A stretch of 43,551 nt of DNA from Gemmataceae bacterium (GCA_019748295.1 JAIEPT010000100.1:1-43551), one strand, 5' to 3'. Counted from the stretch's first letter, positions 16,687 through 25,442 are shown. The notes: generated from the letters alone by a model not told the origin. Numbers and translations are program-made.

Positions 16687-16825
16687 GTGGCGAGCGGCCG
16701 GCGTTAGCCGGCTGGTAGTGCGACCTTGCAAGTCTCCTCATTCTGCTTTGTGGCCTGCATACTCGGCTTTGAATGAAGAGACTTTCAAGGTCGCACTACC
16801 AGCCGGCTAACGCCGGCCACTCGCC
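16687..16825. repeat. long palindrome between nusG and lhgO
   Basis: The left arm from 16687 (gtggcgagcggccggcgtta ... agtctc to 16737) matches the right arm 16779-16825 with small gaps; the inner portion includes tagtgcgaccttg / caaggtcgcacta. The loop is about 40 nt. It ends 12 nt before the nusG terminator stem. Confidence 0.9.
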
Positions 16826-16831
16826 AGCCAA

Positions 16832-16859
16832 CGAAAAAGCCTCGGATCGCTCCGAGGCT
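16832..16859 (-). terminator. intrinsic terminator of the secE-nusG transcript
   Basis: A 9-bp stem (agcctcgga, loop tcgc, tccgaggct; 16838-16859) is followed on the minus strand by TTTTTCG. It begins about 26 nt after the nusG stop. This closes the operon where ribosomal protein genes usually follow. Confidence 0.85.
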
Positions 16860-16884
16860 TCGGATCGGCTGAACGCGGCTTCGA

Positions 16885-17571
16885 TCACGCGTAGTCGACT
16901 TGCCAGTATTCGAGTTCCACGGGGACAGGGCGGCCGAAGATCGTCAGCTCGACGCGGACGGAGCCCTTGTCGGCGAGCACTTCCTTCACTTCGCCTTCCA
17001 TGCCGGCGAAGGTGCCGTCGCGGACCTTGATGCGGTCGCCGCGATCGAACTTGGCGCTAGGGACCTGGTCCTTCACTTCGTCGATGCGCTGCATCTGGCC
17101 CAGCATGCGTTCGACTTCGCGATCGCTCATCGGGGGCGGCAGTTTGCCGAGGCTTCCGCCGACGAAGTCGCCGACGCCGGTCGTTTCACGGAACAGAAGC
17201 AGGATGCGGTCGTTGAACTCGACGCTGACCATCAGGTAGCCGGGGTAGAGCTTGCGCTCCTTCACCACGCGCTTGTTCTTTCGCATTTCGGTGACTTTTT
17301 CGGTCGGGATCACGATCTCGCCGAAATAGTCCTGCAGGCCTTCGATGCGGATGCGTTTCTCGATCGCTTCCTTGATCGAATCCTCGCGATTGCTCGCGAC
17401 CTTCACCACATACCACTTGCGATCGCCCGTGGGAGGGGCCATATCGGGGTCGGGCGAAGTCAGCACGCGCGGAGGAGGCGCGGGGGGCGCGGCAGTGGCC
17501 GTCGCTTCCGGGGCAGCCGCCTCGGCCGTCTGCGTTTCTTCGGATTCAGCGGTCGGTTCGTCGATTACCAC
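16885..17571 (-). CDS. nusG: transcription antitermination/elongation factor NusG
   Basis: A 228-residue protein from a GTG at 17571 that overlaps the secE TAA (GTGGTAA), so it is translationally coupled. An acidic Ala/Pro-rich extension (about 45 residues, TAESEETQTAEAAAPEATAT) precedes the NGN domain (KWYVVKVASNREDSIKEAIE; FGEIVIPTEKVTEMRKNK; KLYPGYLMVSVEF; GVGDFVGG), then a KOW domain (FDRGDRIKVRDGTFAGMEGE). It links RNA polymerase to Rho and the ribosome. E. coli NusG is 181 residues; the N-terminal extension accounts for the difference. Downstream rplK is absent. Confidence 0.97.
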   Translation of the reverse strand: MVIDEPTAESEETQTAEAAAPEATATAAPPAPPPRVLTSPDPDMAPPTGDRKWYVVKVASNREDSIKEAIEKRIRIEGLQDYFGEIVIPTEKVTEMRKNKRVVKERKLYPGYLMVSVEFNDRILLLFRETTGVGDFVGGSLGKLPPPMSDREVERMLGQMQRIDEVKDQVPSAKFDRGDRIKVRDGTFAGMEGEVKEVLADKGSVRVELTIFGRPVPVELEYWQVDYA

Positions 17572-18575
17572 AGGGTCTTTTCCTGCTGTTTGCGGAATTC
17601 TTCGGCGACGTTGACTTTCAATACGGAGATCAAGTCGCTCCCCAGAACCTTGATCCAAAGCACATCGAGGAAGAACAGAAAGGCGGTAAGCAGAATCGTG
17701 GTCACCAGCACCACGATCGTGTCGGTCACCAGACGCTTTCGCGTCGTCCACGAAACCTTGTTCATTTCCGCATCGGTCGCGATCAGGAAGTCGGCGAATG
17801 TCGGCCAGTTCACCAGACGCCAGGCGATCCAGCAGACCGCGGCGATCAGAAGCAGCGGGAGAATGGTTCCGACATGATACATGATCGGCAGGTAAAGTTT
17901 CGTGTCGCGGCTTTCGTTTCCGGTGAAGGGGATCCACCAGAACCATTCGTCGGCCGCCGTGCCGAGCGCGCTGCGGCCGGCGAAGGCGTAGATGCCGGTG
18001 AGGCCGATCACGAGCAGGGCCAACAAGGTGCCGCGGCGAACGCGTTGGCCTTGGCTCGCCTTGTACCCGGTGGCGTGAAACCAACCGCGCTCTTCGGTTT
18101 TCTGCAGCCATTTGCCGAAACCGGGGCGGAAATAGACCCAACCCAAGCCGCCCAGCAGGGCAAGGCCGAGGACCAGCGTGAGCAGCACGCCGAAGGTTTC
18201 CATGCCTTCGCGAGTTTCCATGTAGTTGCCGATGTTCACGACCAGCGCCAGGACGAGAAACATCACGAGCCCGCCAAGGATCGAACCGGCTCGCAGGCCG
18301 GGCATGCGGTGCTGAGCTTCGAGCTTCAGCAGACCGTAGATGAGGCCGACTCCGACGAGAATCGAGAAGAGAAAGAGCAGCGTGCTGGAGAGGAACGGAT
18401 TGAGAACCTTGGGATCGCCCAGTCCCAAAACGTTGCTCCAGAAGATCGGGAAGAGCCCGAAGAAGCCGATGAAGGCAACGACGAGCAGAGCGCCGCCCAG
18501 GAGGCTGCTGACCGCCAGTTGCTGCAAGGGACTGCGGGTCGTCCGCTCGATCGCCACGTTTTCTGCCACAGCCAT
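17565..18575 (-). CDS. secE: SecE preprotein translocase subunit with six extra membrane helices
   Basis: A 336-residue membrane protein. The start is taken at ATG 18575, six bases after AAGGA; the ATG at 18581 abuts the site too closely. The C-terminal about 80 residues are SecE: amphipathic helix WPTFADFLIATDAEMNKVSW, TRKRLVTDTIVVLVTTILL and a final membrane helix. Most bacterial SecE has one to three helices in 60-130 residues. Here about 250 residues with six more hydrophobic segments precede it (GALLVVAFIGFFGLFPIFW, LLFLFSILVGVGLIYGLL and others). An N-terminally enlarged SecE is known in planctomycetes; the role of the extra part is unknown. Confidence 0.93.
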   Translation of the reverse strand: MAVAENVAIERTTRSPLQQLAVSSLLGGALLVVAFIGFFGLFPIFWSNVLGLGDPKVLNPFLSSTLLFLFSILVGVGLIYGLLKLEAQHRMPGLRAGSILGGLVMFLVLALVVNIGNYMETREGMETFGVLLTLVLGLALLGGLGWVYFRPGFGKWLQKTEERGWFHATGYKASQGQRVRRGTLLALLVIGLTGIYAFAGRSALGTAADEWFWWIPFTGNESRDTKLYLPIMYHVGTILPLLLIAAVCWIAWRLVNWPTFADFLIATDAEMNKVSWTTRKRLVTDTIVVLVTTILLTAFLFFLDVLWIKVLGSDLISVLKVNVAEEFRKQQEKTLW

Positions 18576-18635
18576 GGCCATTCCTTACCGGTGTGAGGCC
18601 CCCAATCGGACGCGTCCAATGCGTTGGGAGCTGTT

Positions 18636-18723
18636 CCAAGCCCAGGGGCGACCGAAGGGAGCACCTGGGATCGCTTTAGACACTCCGATCCCAGGAACTC
18701 GCTGCGCGCGCCCCTGGGCTTGG
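18636..18723. repeat. CCAAGCCCAGGGGCG palindrome, copy 1 (short, inverted)
   Basis: The arms ccaagcccaggggcga and cgcccctgggcttgg bracket an 88-bp element between tRNA-Trp and secE. The loop cactccgatccc is the reverse complement of the loop start in the copies at 21284 and 37531, so this copy lies in the opposite orientation and has lost part of the loop. Confidence 0.85.
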
Positions 18724-18743
18724 TTTGCATTCTTCTTCTTCAG

Positions 18744-18816
<73 letters not shown>

Positions 18817-18823
18817 AAAAAGG

Positions 18824-18946
18824 AGCCGGGAGCAGCGAGTTCCGAGTTGAGAGTGGACGCGGAAGCTTCCAAGTCTCGCCGAAAGAAGTTGGAGCCGCGA
18901 GCGATTTCCTCGGCTCCCGACTCCCGACTCGCTACTCCCGACTCAT
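18824..18946. repeat. AGTAGCGAGTCGGGAGT palindrome, copy 1
   Basis: The left arm (gccgggagcagcgagttccg) and right arm (actcgctactcccgactc) form an imperfect inverted repeat between rpmG and tRNA-Trp. The same arm sequence is used at 20728-20825. Confidence 0.7.
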
Positions 18947-18950
18947 CCAG

Positions 18951-19103
18951 CTACTTCTTGCGCGATTCCTTGTGCGCTGTGTGCTTGCGCTCTTTGCGGC
19001 AGAACTTTTTGAGGTCCAACCGCTCGGCGCCGCGGGTTTCCTTTTGGGTGCGGTAGTTGCGGGCTCCGCAATCCGTGCATTCAAGCCAAACATATTCGCG
19101 CAT
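18951..19103 (-). CDS. rpmG: 50S ribosomal protein L33
   Basis: A 50-residue ribosomal protein, MREYVWLECTDCGARNYRTQ ..., ending in a basic tail. LDLKKFCRKERKHTAHKE is the L33 core. A CxxC pair (ECTDC) is present, but the second pair is reduced to one Cys, suggesting a non-zinc or degenerate zinc form. The start is uncertain: ATG 19103 gives the family's usual length, while ATG 19133 would add ten residues and lies inside the perfect palindrome 19129-19166. Neither has a strong ribosome site. Location between tuf and secE is standard. Confidence 0.92.
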   Translation of the reverse strand: MREYVWLECTDCGARNYRTQKETRGAERLDLKKFCRKERKHTAHKESRKK

Positions 19104-19128
19104 GACGAGCAACTCGTGCTGAGAAGCC

Positions 19129-19166
19129 GCCATCCGCGACGAAGCCTAGGCTTCGTCGCGGATGGC
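19129..19166. repeat. perfect 38-bp palindrome after tuf
   Basis: The 19-nt arm gccatccgcgacgaagcct is followed by its exact reverse complement with no loop. It begins 15 nt past the tuf stop and overlaps the possible upstream start of rpmG. It may stabilise or process the tuf-rpmG transcript. Confidence 0.9.
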
Positions 19167-19181
19167 GTGCGTTCGAGGTTA

Positions 19182-20405
19182 TTACACAAGGATCTTGGTG
19201 ACGACGCCCGAGCCGACCGTCTTGCCGCCTTCGCGGATGGCGAAGCGGAGGCCTTCGTCCATGGCGATGGGGGAATCGGGCAGCAGTTCCACGATCATCT
19301 TGATGTTGTCGCCGGGCATGCACATTTCCGCCTTGGCGCCGTTTTGGCCGACCAGTTCCTTGACGGTGCCGGTGACGTCGGTCGTGCGGAAATAGAACTG
19401 CGGGCGGTAGTTCGCGAAGAACGGCGTGTGGCGGCCGCCTTCGTCCTTCGAAAGGATGTAGACGTTCGCTTCGAAACCCGTATGCGGGGTAATCGAACCG
19501 GGCTTGGCGAGCACCTGGCCGCGTTCGAGGTCCGTACGTTCCAGACCGCGAAGGAGCACGCCGACATTGTCGCCCGCGATCCCCTTTTCAAGCGTCTTCT
19601 GGAACATTTCGACGCCGGTGATGACCGTCTTGCGAGCGTCCTTGCGGAGGCCGATGACTTCGACTTCGTCGCCGACCTTGCAGAAGCCGCGTTCGATACG
19701 GCCCGTACCCACCGTGCCGCGGCCCTTGATCGAGAAGACGTCTTCGATCGACATGAGGAACGGCTTGTCCTCTTCGCGAACCGGGTTGGGGATGTAGCTG
19801 TCGAGCGCTTCCATCAGCTTGTCGATGCAGGCGCCGGCCTTGTCGTCGCTGGGGTTTTCCAGCGCGGGCTTGGAACTGCCGCGGACGATCGGAATCTCGT
19901 CGCCGGGGAAGTCGTACTTGTTAAGCAGCTCGCGCACTTCGAGTTCGACGAGTTCGAGAAGTTCCGGATCATCGACGGTGTCGATCTTGTTGAGGAAAAC
20001 CACGATGCGCGGCACGCCGACCTGACGGGCAAGCAGGATGTGTTCGCGGGTCTGCGGCATCGGGCCGTCGTTGGCGGCGACGACGAGGATGGCCCCGTCC
20101 ATCTGGGCGGCGCCGGTGATCATGTTCTTGATGTAGTCGGCGTGGCCCGGGCAATCGATGTGGGCGTAGTGACGATTGGGGGTCTCGTACTCGACGTGCG
20201 AGACAGCGATAGTCACCGTCTTGTTGGCATCGCGGACGATGCCGCCCTTGGCGATTTCGGCGTAGCTCTTCACCTTCTCCAGCTTGTTCTTGTAAGCCTG
20301 CCGCTGGAGAATGGCGGCCGTGAGCGTCGTTTTGCCGTGGTCGATGTGACCGATCGTGCCGACGTTCACGTGCGGTTTGTTTCGTTCGAATGTTCCCTTA
20401 GCCAT
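19182..20405 (-). CDS. tuf: elongation factor Tu
   Basis: A 407-residue GTPase that delivers aminoacyl-tRNA to the ribosome. ATG 20405 follows GGAGAGGATCG. G1 GHIDHGKT is at residues 19-26, G3 DCPGHAD, G4 NKID; domain 2 and 3 motifs [47 protein letters not shown] and the end [17 protein letters not shown] are canonical. Switch I is unusual: the RGITI element is replaced by [17 protein letters not shown], keeping the Thr. Slightly longer than the usual 394 residues because of insertions around [10 protein letters not shown] and [13 protein letters not shown]. It follows four tRNA genes, as in E. coli tufB. Confidence 0.98.
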   Translation of the reverse strand: MAKGTFERNKPHVNVGTIGHIDHGKTTLTAAILQRQAYKNKLEKVKSYAEIAKGGIVRDANKTVTIAVSHVEYETPNRHYAHIDCPGHADYIKNMITGAAQMDGAILVVAANDGPMPQTREHILLARQVGVPRIVVFLNKIDTVDDPELLELVELEVRELLNKYDFPGDEIPIVRGSSKPALENPSDDKAGACIDKLMEALDSYIPNPVREEDKPFLMSIEDVFSIKGRGTVGTGRIERGFCKVGDEVEVIGLRKDARKTVITGVEMFQKTLEKGIAGDNVGVLLRGLERTDLERGQVLAKPGSITPHTGFEANVYILSKDEGGRHTPFFANYRPQFYFRTTDVTGTVKELVGQNGAKAEMCMPGDNIKMIVELLPDSPIAMDEGLRFAIREGGKTVGSGVVTKILV

Positions 20406-20478
20406 CGATCCTCTCCGAAGTCAAAGCAAGTAACCCGGCCAGAGGCCGGCGGTCGGGGTTTGGTCACAGCGACGTTAG

Positions 20479-20551
<73 letters not shown>

Positions 20552-20645
20552 AGGCCGTAAGATCTTATGCTTTTGCGGCCTGACGGAAAGATCCGCCCTA
20601 GGCGACGCCGCCGAGGCGACGTCGGAATCAGGCGGTTTCCGCGAG

Positions 20646-20716
20646 AGCGGGTGATGGGAATCGAACCCACGTATCCTGCTTGGAAGGCAGGGGCTTTACC
20701 ATTAAGCTACACCCGC
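20646..20716 (-). tRNA. tRNA-Gly (UCC)
   Basis: Acceptor GCGGGTG pairs with CACCCGC; anticodon loop CTTCCAA gives TCC; T loop GTTCGATTC. Third gene of the tRNA cluster. Confidence 0.97.
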
Positions 20717-20727
20717 GACGAGTGGTC

Positions 20728-20825
20728 GTGAGTAGCGAGTCGGGAGTCAGGAGCAAATCAAAATCGATGGAACTTCAATCATCTTGATTCGACTCTCAAC
20801 TCCAGTCTCGCTACTCCCGACTCGC
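20728..20825. repeat. AGTAGCGAGTCGGGAGT palindrome, copy 2
   Basis: The arms gtgagtagcgagtcgggagt and ctcgctactcccgactcgc enclose about 45 nt of A+T-rich loop between tRNA-Tyr and tRNA-Gly. It therefore sits within the presumed polycistronic tRNA precursor. Confidence 0.8.
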
Positions 20826-20830
20826 TTCAG

Positions 20831-20913
20831 TGGGCAGGGAGGGATTTGAACCCCCGTAGGTGTTAACCGTCAGATTTACAGTCTGATGCCATTGGCCGCT
20901 CGGCCACCTGCCC
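20831..20913 (-). tRNA. tRNA-Tyr (GUA)
   Basis: An 83-nt class II tRNA with a long variable arm. Acceptor GGGCAGG pairs with CCTGCCC, discriminator A; anticodon loop ACTGTAAATC gives GTA. Confidence 0.97.
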
Positions 20914-20963
20914 GTGAATCCGTCTCCTGCCGAAACTTCGATTTCGCCCGAAGGCGACGGTGA

Positions 20964-21036
20964 AGCTAGCGGTGGGAGTTGAACCCGCAACCGCCGGTTT
21001 ACAAAACCGGTGCTCTGCCAGTTGAGCTACGCTAGC
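20964..21036 (-). tRNA. tRNA-Thr (UGU)
   Basis: Acceptor GCTAGCG pairs with CGCTAGC; anticodon stem CCGGT/ACCGG with loop TTTGTAA gives TGT. First gene of the cluster and nearest to the promoter. Confidence 0.96.
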
Positions 21037-21101
21037 GAGATTCGCTCTACGCCGAACGCAAGATGCAATCGCAACGTGCGAACGCAAAGCCGGAAAGTCC
21101 C

Positions 21102-21130
21102 ACTATAGGAAAGCAAGAGAACGCTCGCAA
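21102..21130 (-). promoter_or_regulatory. promoter of the tRNA-tuf operon
   Basis: On the minus strand TTGCGA (21125-21130), a 17-nt spacer, and TATAGT (21102-21107) make a strong sigma70-type promoter. The predicted start is about 60 nt before the first tRNA. This is the only good promoter seen upstream of the cluster. Confidence 0.65.
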
Positions 21131-21283
21131 GGCGTTTTGCACGCGCCGCGGGAACGCTCTGCGGGAACGCTCCGCTTCCCTCCGCTCAAAAGACAAAAAT
21201 CCCCGTGAATGGGTTCAGCCCACTCCGGGAACCTTCTGCCGATTTTGTATGTCTGCAAGGGAAAGCGGCAATCTGCCGGCAAA

Positions 21284-21391
21284 CCCAAGCCCAGGGGCGA
21301 GCGCAGCGAGCTCCTGGGATCGGAGCGTCGGAAGCGGAACATGATCTCGGTCTGGATCCCAGGAGCTCGCGACGCTCGCCCCTGGGTTTGG
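21284..21391. repeat. CCAAGCCCAGGGGCG palindrome, copy 2
   Basis: A 108-bp element with arms cccaagcccaggggcgagcg and gctcgcccctgggtttgg. The loop (gatcggagcgtcggaagcgg ...) is closely similar to that of copy 3 (37531-37638), so more than the hairpin arms is conserved. Confidence 0.9.
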
Positions 21392-21498
21392 AACCAGTCT
21401 CTGTGGTTCGCGCGCAGGAACTCCGAAACCTTAAAGCATCCGCGGCAAATTGCGAATACTCTGGTGGAGGCAGCTGACCTCCACACAAGGAAGCCATT

Positions 21499-22752
21499 GT
21501 GACCAACCTCTTCGCTCTTGGCGGCATGATCGGCCCCGCGTATCTCGTGGGGGCGATCCCGTCGTTGATCGAGCACATGCCGCCTTCGCTTCGCTGCTGG
21601 ATCGGCTCCGACGAACCCGAACAAGCGACGCGCGTGCACCGCGGATTCTTCGGCGCCTGGATCGTGGCGATGCCGTTCGCCGGTTGGTTGGCCGATGGTT
21701 CCTCACTTGCCGCCTCCATGGCGATCGGGGCCTTCGGCATGGCGATTTGCTGGTCGCTCCTCGCGTTCAAGGCGCCGCGCCGCTCCGAAGCGTTCTTCTT
21801 CGGCGGACTCGGCTTCTTCTACGCGTGCATGACCATCGCCACGCTCGCCAGCTTCCCGACGCTGCTCGACGCCACCGACCGCAGCCCCGAAGCGCTCTGT
21901 TGGGGATACGTAGTCGTAGGCATCGGCATGCTGACCGGGCCGGCCCTCGTCGCTCGCATCGAGAAGTGGATCGGCTGCCGCGGCACCTTGTCGATGATGG
22001 CGGTCGTCAGTCTGATGCCGTTGCTGGTGTTGTTCGGCTGGGAAGAGCCGGTTCGGAAAGTCGCTGAAATCGACATGTGGACGGATCCGGCTTTTTGGCT
22101 CGGGTTGCTCGCGCTGGCCCTCTACTTCCCCGCGGAAACCTGCATCGAATCGTGGGCGCGGCCGTTTCTCGCTGATCTCGGCTACTCCGAACGCCGGTTG
22201 GCGATTCGCCTGGCCGGCTTCTGGGGCATGTTCCTGTTCGGCCGATTCATCTTCGGCTTCGTGCGAACGGGATGGGAAGGGGCCGTGTTGGCTGTGGCGG
22301 CACTGTTGTGCGCCTCGCTCCTGGGCAATGTCCGCGGCACTTATCAGAATCGAGCAGGCACCTGGGGCCTATGGCTCGCGGGGCTCACGTTCGGGCCAAT
22401 CCTCCCGGGCTTGCTCGGCTTGCTGCTCGGTTTCTATCCGGAAACGCCGGGCATGATCTTGGGAGTCGCGCTCGGCATCTCCGGGTTGCATCATGCGTTT
22501 CTCGAACCGTGGCTTGCGGAGAAAGCAAGACAAACGTCGCCGCGCGAAGCGTTGCGGTTGCCGTTGGCGTTGCTGCTGGTTTCCAGCGTGCCGATGCTGC
22601 TCGCCGCCGCGCTGAATCCGAATCCGCAATATCCGCCGACGAGAGTCCGAGGGGGCGATGCGAACATGAAGGCGGAGAATCCGCCGCCGAAGAAGGGCCG
22701 ACTCTGGAAGCTCGTGAACTGGTTTCGCAAGCCGGCGAACAAGGCCCAGTGA
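21499..22752 (+). CDS. major facilitator-like membrane protein
   Basis: A 417-residue polytopic protein from GTG 21499, with AGGAAG upstream. About ten to twelve hydrophobic segments are visible (FFGAWIVAMPFAGWLADG, AFFFGGLGFFYACMTIATLA, AFWLGLLALALYFPAETCIE, GLWLAGLTFGPILPGLLGLL). The family assignment is by hydropathy and loop pattern only; the MFS loop motif is poorly preserved. The C-terminal 40 residues are hydrophilic and basic. Its TGA is directly followed by the stop of the convergent gene, so the two stops form the palindrome TGATCA. Confidence 0.65.
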   Translation: MTNLFALGGMIGPAYLVGAIPSLIEHMPPSLRCWIGSDEPEQATRVHRGFFGAWIVAMPFAGWLADGSSLAASMAIGAFGMAICWSLLAFKAPRRSEAFFFGGLGFFYACMTIATLASFPTLLDATDRSPEALCWGYVVVGIGMLTGPALVARIEKWIGCRGTLSMMAVVSLMPLLVLFGWEEPVRKVAEIDMWTDPAFWLGLLALALYFPAETCIESWARPFLADLGYSERRLAIRLAGFWGMFLFGRFIFGFVRTGWEGAVLAVAALLCASLLGNVRGTYQNRAGTWGLWLAGLTFGPILPGLLGLLLGFYPETPGMILGVALGISGLHHAFLEPWLAEKARQTSPREALRLPLALLLVSSVPMLLAAALNPNPQYPPTRVRGGDANMKAENPPPKKGRLWKLVNWFRKPANKAQ

Positions 22753-23187
22753 TCAATCCCGTTGAACGCGGATCGCGAGAATTACGCGTTCTTTCCGCTC
22801 CGTTTGCACGCGGGTGACGATCGGCAGATATTTGTTGGCCGCCAGCCGAAAGACGATCTCGCCCTGGTCCGGCGGAGCCACGGCGAGCGTCGTTTTCCCC
22901 TCCTTGTCCATCGCCTGCTTGACGGTGATTTCAACGCTCTTCATGTCCACCAGCGGAAACGTCGCCTTCTCGTTCTCAGGCAAATCTCGAATCGTCGTCG
23001 ATTTGATGCGGAAGCTTTTCAGATTCGGATTCAGCTTCCGCACTTCGTCCGCAATGTTCTTGAGCCGCGGATCCGGGGCGTCGCCGTCTTCCGAAGCAAA
23101 CACGACGATGACCGCAACTTTGGTCTTGGGCGCATCCGCGGCGGCGACCATCGGGACAGCGAGCAGGACGAGAAACGTGCGAATCAT
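22753..23187 (-). CDS. small exported protein of unknown function
   Basis: A 144-residue protein with a clear signal peptide, MIRTFLVLLAVPMVAAADAP, and an AGGAAAACCTCG ribosome site. The mature part is beta-rich (TKVAVIVVFASEDG, FRIKSTTIRDLPENEKATFP, VEITVKQAMDKEGKTTLAVA, EIVFRLAANKYLPIVTRV). No family recognised. A planctomycete-type periplasmic protein is plausible. Confidence 0.7.
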   Translation of the reverse strand: MIRTFLVLLAVPMVAAADAPKTKVAVIVVFASEDGDAPDPRLKNIADEVRKLNPNLKSFRIKSTTIRDLPENEKATFPLVDMKSVEITVKQAMDKEGKTTLAVAPPDQGEIVFRLAANKYLPIVTRVQTERKERVILAIRVQRD

Positions 23188-23558
23188 CGAGGTTTTCCTG
23201 TTTCCCGCTTGCGGCTTAGCTTAGCTAAGAGATTGTTTCGGAACCCCTGTCTTCCGCTTGCGGCTTATCGTTCGGAGAAAGCCCTGATCTCGCTAAGCCG
23301 CTAGCGGAGAACCTGACCAGCCGGTTTCGAACATCTCCCTTAGCGATCAGGCGCTTCAGATCGCTAAGCCGCAAGCGGAGGGCCTGCGGAACGCCTGCGG
23401 AACGCCACCGAGGGCGTGTTCCCATCGGTTCCCCGCACGCGGCAGTCCGAATCATCCTCGCATAGAGGACGGCGATTGCAACCGTTCGATTCAGCGCACA
23501 AATGAAACGCGTGCCTCGGACACGCGTTTCGCGGAGTTCGCTTCCTTGCGGGCTCCGT
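23188..23558. other. intergenic gap with fragmented palindromes
   Basis: 371 bases. Arms of the CGCTTGCGGCTTAGC family occur at 23207-23220, 23255-23267 (both direct) and 23292-23306, 23362-23378 (both inverted), suggesting two nested or overlapping copies. The GGAACGCC...GGGCGT hairpin follows at 23398-23420. The terminator of the next gene is at 23504-23530. Confidence 0.7.
23504..23530 (-). terminator. possible terminator of the exported Ig-like protein gene
   Basis: A 10-bp perfect stem, gaaacgcgtg / cacgcgtttc with a 7-nt loop, lies 28 nt after the stop at 23559; ATTTGTG follows on the minus strand. The U-tract is short, so efficiency is uncertain. Confidence 0.5.
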
Positions 23559-25247
23559 TTATCGTGGGCGGACGCTCACGCCGGTCACGCCCACCACGTC
23601 CACGGTCGGCACCGTCGTGTCGAGGATGATCGGGTTCGGCGTTTCGACGCGGGAGACGTTCCCCGCAAGGTCGGTCGCTTCCACCTTGATGAAGAACTGC
23701 TGCCCAAGATCGCGCGGGAACGCCCAGCGATACTCGCCTTCATTCTTGATTCCCTTCACGATCGGCTGCCACGCTCCCTCCGGCGTCGTTCGGCAGAAGA
23801 TGCAGATCGGGTCATCGCCTAGATTCTTATCGGTGGCGCTCCAGCGGATGTCGATGGCGCCGGCGGAAGCATTCAGTTCGACAGGCCGCAGTTGCAGGAA
23901 CGGCGGAGTGGTATCGACTTCGATGTTCGTGATGGGCTGGTCGCCCGGTTGCGGAGCCTTGCCGCCGAAACCATTGCCGTTGGTGATCACGAAGCGGATG
24001 CCGAAAAGGCCTTCGCCCGGCAGATCGATGTCGGCGGGGCTGCGGCGATCGGCGTCCTCGGTTAAGCGAATCCACCGCGTGCCGTTGTCGGGCGTCATGT
24101 AGACTTCGACCTTGCCGATGCCCGACGAACCGACGGATTCGACGCGGTAGTCGATCTGGGCCTGCGTCGTGTTGATGAGCGGGCGATTGCCGGTCGTCCG
24201 GGCGGGGCGATTGCCGCCGGGGGTCGGAGGCAGGGCCTGGGGGTTATAGTTGGCGACCGTCGCGCCCTGGTTGAAATTCGTCGGCTGACCCGCGAGCGGA
24301 TTCCCCACGGGAGGCAGCGACGGTTGGTTCGCGAACGCGGGATTCATGACGGGCGGCACTGGCGGCAACGGCGGCACGATCGGCAGGCCGTTCGGCAGGC
24401 CGTTCGGCGGGCCGCCCATTGGAGGCGTCGGAGCTTTGCCGACGGCCGGAGGCATGTTTCCCGAGCCGAAGGGCGGGAGCGAGGGGGGCGTGCTCTGCGA
24501 CGCAATGGGCGGAATCGAGGGGCCCATCGACGGCGGAGCGGTCGGCGGAGCGGTCGGCGGAGCCACAGCAGCGAAGAGTTCGCGTCCCGTGACGCTCTTC
24601 GTGCCGACGTTGCCGGCCAAGTCGGTGGCCGTCACATGGATCGACAGATCCATTTCGTTCGGATTGATTTTGTAGATGCCCGCCTGGACGACCGTGAGCG
24701 GCCGATCGCCATCCGGAGCCTTCACCACAACCTTGAGCGTGTTGGCATCCGCGTTGGCATCCGCGACGTTGCAACGGATGAGGAAGCCGCCGTCGGAGCC
24801 CATGCCAGGCTGCACCTCGATCGCAGGTGCTCGCGTATCGACCACGACGCGCAGCGCGGGCGCTTCCGCACTCACGTCGCTCGGCGTCGCTTTGCCGAAC
24901 TTGTCGACGGTGACCAGTGAAAACCAGTATTCGCCGTCGGCCGGGACTCGGTAATCGAAGTGCGGCGTCGTCGGGCTGACCGCTTCCTGGCGGACCCAGT
25001 CGCCGTTGCCGCTTTTCACGTAAAGCTGCACTTCCTTCAAGCTCGCCCGGATCCGATCTTCCATCTGGATCGGCAGCTTGAAGGTGGTTGTTTTGGTGAA
25101 GGTCTTCTTCATGCCGCTCGCCTTGGAGTCGGCATCCTGGGCGGCGGTGAGGCCGGCGCCGGCGGCGGTGAGGCCGGCGGCAGCAGCGGCGAGCATCAGG
25201 GCTCGCAGGCTTCGCACCGTCCAGCGGCCCCAGAATCGCGTCGACAT
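23559..25247 (-). CDS. exported protein with Ig-like domains and Pro-rich linker
   Basis: A 562-residue secreted protein. ATG 25247 opens an N-terminal region with a hydrophobic signal (ALMLAAAAAGLTAAGAGLTA). Residues about 45-215 hold Ig/fibronectin-like repeats (YWFSLVTVDKFGKATPSDVS; VHVTATDLAGNVGT). Residues about 220-350 are Pro/Gly/Asn-rich (PPTAPPTAPPSMGPSIPPIA). The C-terminal part repeats the Ig-like pattern, with two further WSATDKNL/ATDLAGNVSR-type motifs. ATDLAGN is typical of bacterial Ig-like domains that bind ligands or cell-surface partners. Function unknown; likely envelope-associated. Confidence 0.8.
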   Translation of the reverse strand: MSTRFWGRWTVRSLRALMLAAAAAGLTAAGAGLTAAQDADSKASGMKKTFTKTTTFKLPIQMEDRIRASLKEVQLYVKSGNGDWVRQEAVSPTTPHFDYRVPADGEYWFSLVTVDKFGKATPSDVSAEAPALRVVVDTRAPAIEVQPGMGSDGGFLIRCNVADANADANTLKVVVKAPDGDRPLTVVQAGIYKINPNEMDLSIHVTATDLAGNVGTKSVTGRELFAAVAPPTAPPTAPPSMGPSIPPIASQSTPPSLPPFGSGNMPPAVGKAPTPPMGGPPNGLPNGLPIVPPLPPVPPVMNPAFANQPSLPPVGNPLAGQPTNFNQGATVANYNPQALPPTPGGNRPARTTGNRPLINTTQAQIDYRVESVGSSGIGKVEVYMTPDNGTRWIRLTEDADRRSPADIDLPGEGLFGIRFVITNGNGFGGKAPQPGDQPITNIEVDTTPPFLQLRPVELNASAGAIDIRWSATDKNLGDDPICIFCRTTPEGAWQPIVKGIKNEGEYRWAFPRDLGQQFFIKVEATDLAGNVSRVETPNPIILDTTVPTVDVVGVTGVSVRPR

Positions 25248-25442
25248 GACTGGAATCCCCCAAATCGCCTCGGTGGCCGATCCCGCTTTCCCCGCGCGCA
25301 ATCGACGGCTCGCAAGCTCCGCCGGGCGCGGCGTCCTGCTTGAACGCGGGGCTTATAAAGGGATTTGCAGGGCTGTCAACACCGAAAAAACGCCCCCATG
25401 CACTTCGCGTCAGCTCTTGGCGAAGTGAGCAAGCGCAGCGAC

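Larger units (their letters stand above)
21037..21498. other. divergent intergenic region, tRNA operon / MFS gene
   Basis: 462 bases containing the tRNA-operon promoter (21102-21130), a run of cgggaacgctc-type repeats near 21145-21180 and the 108-bp palindrome at 21284-21391. No gene is seen. Confidence 0.6.
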
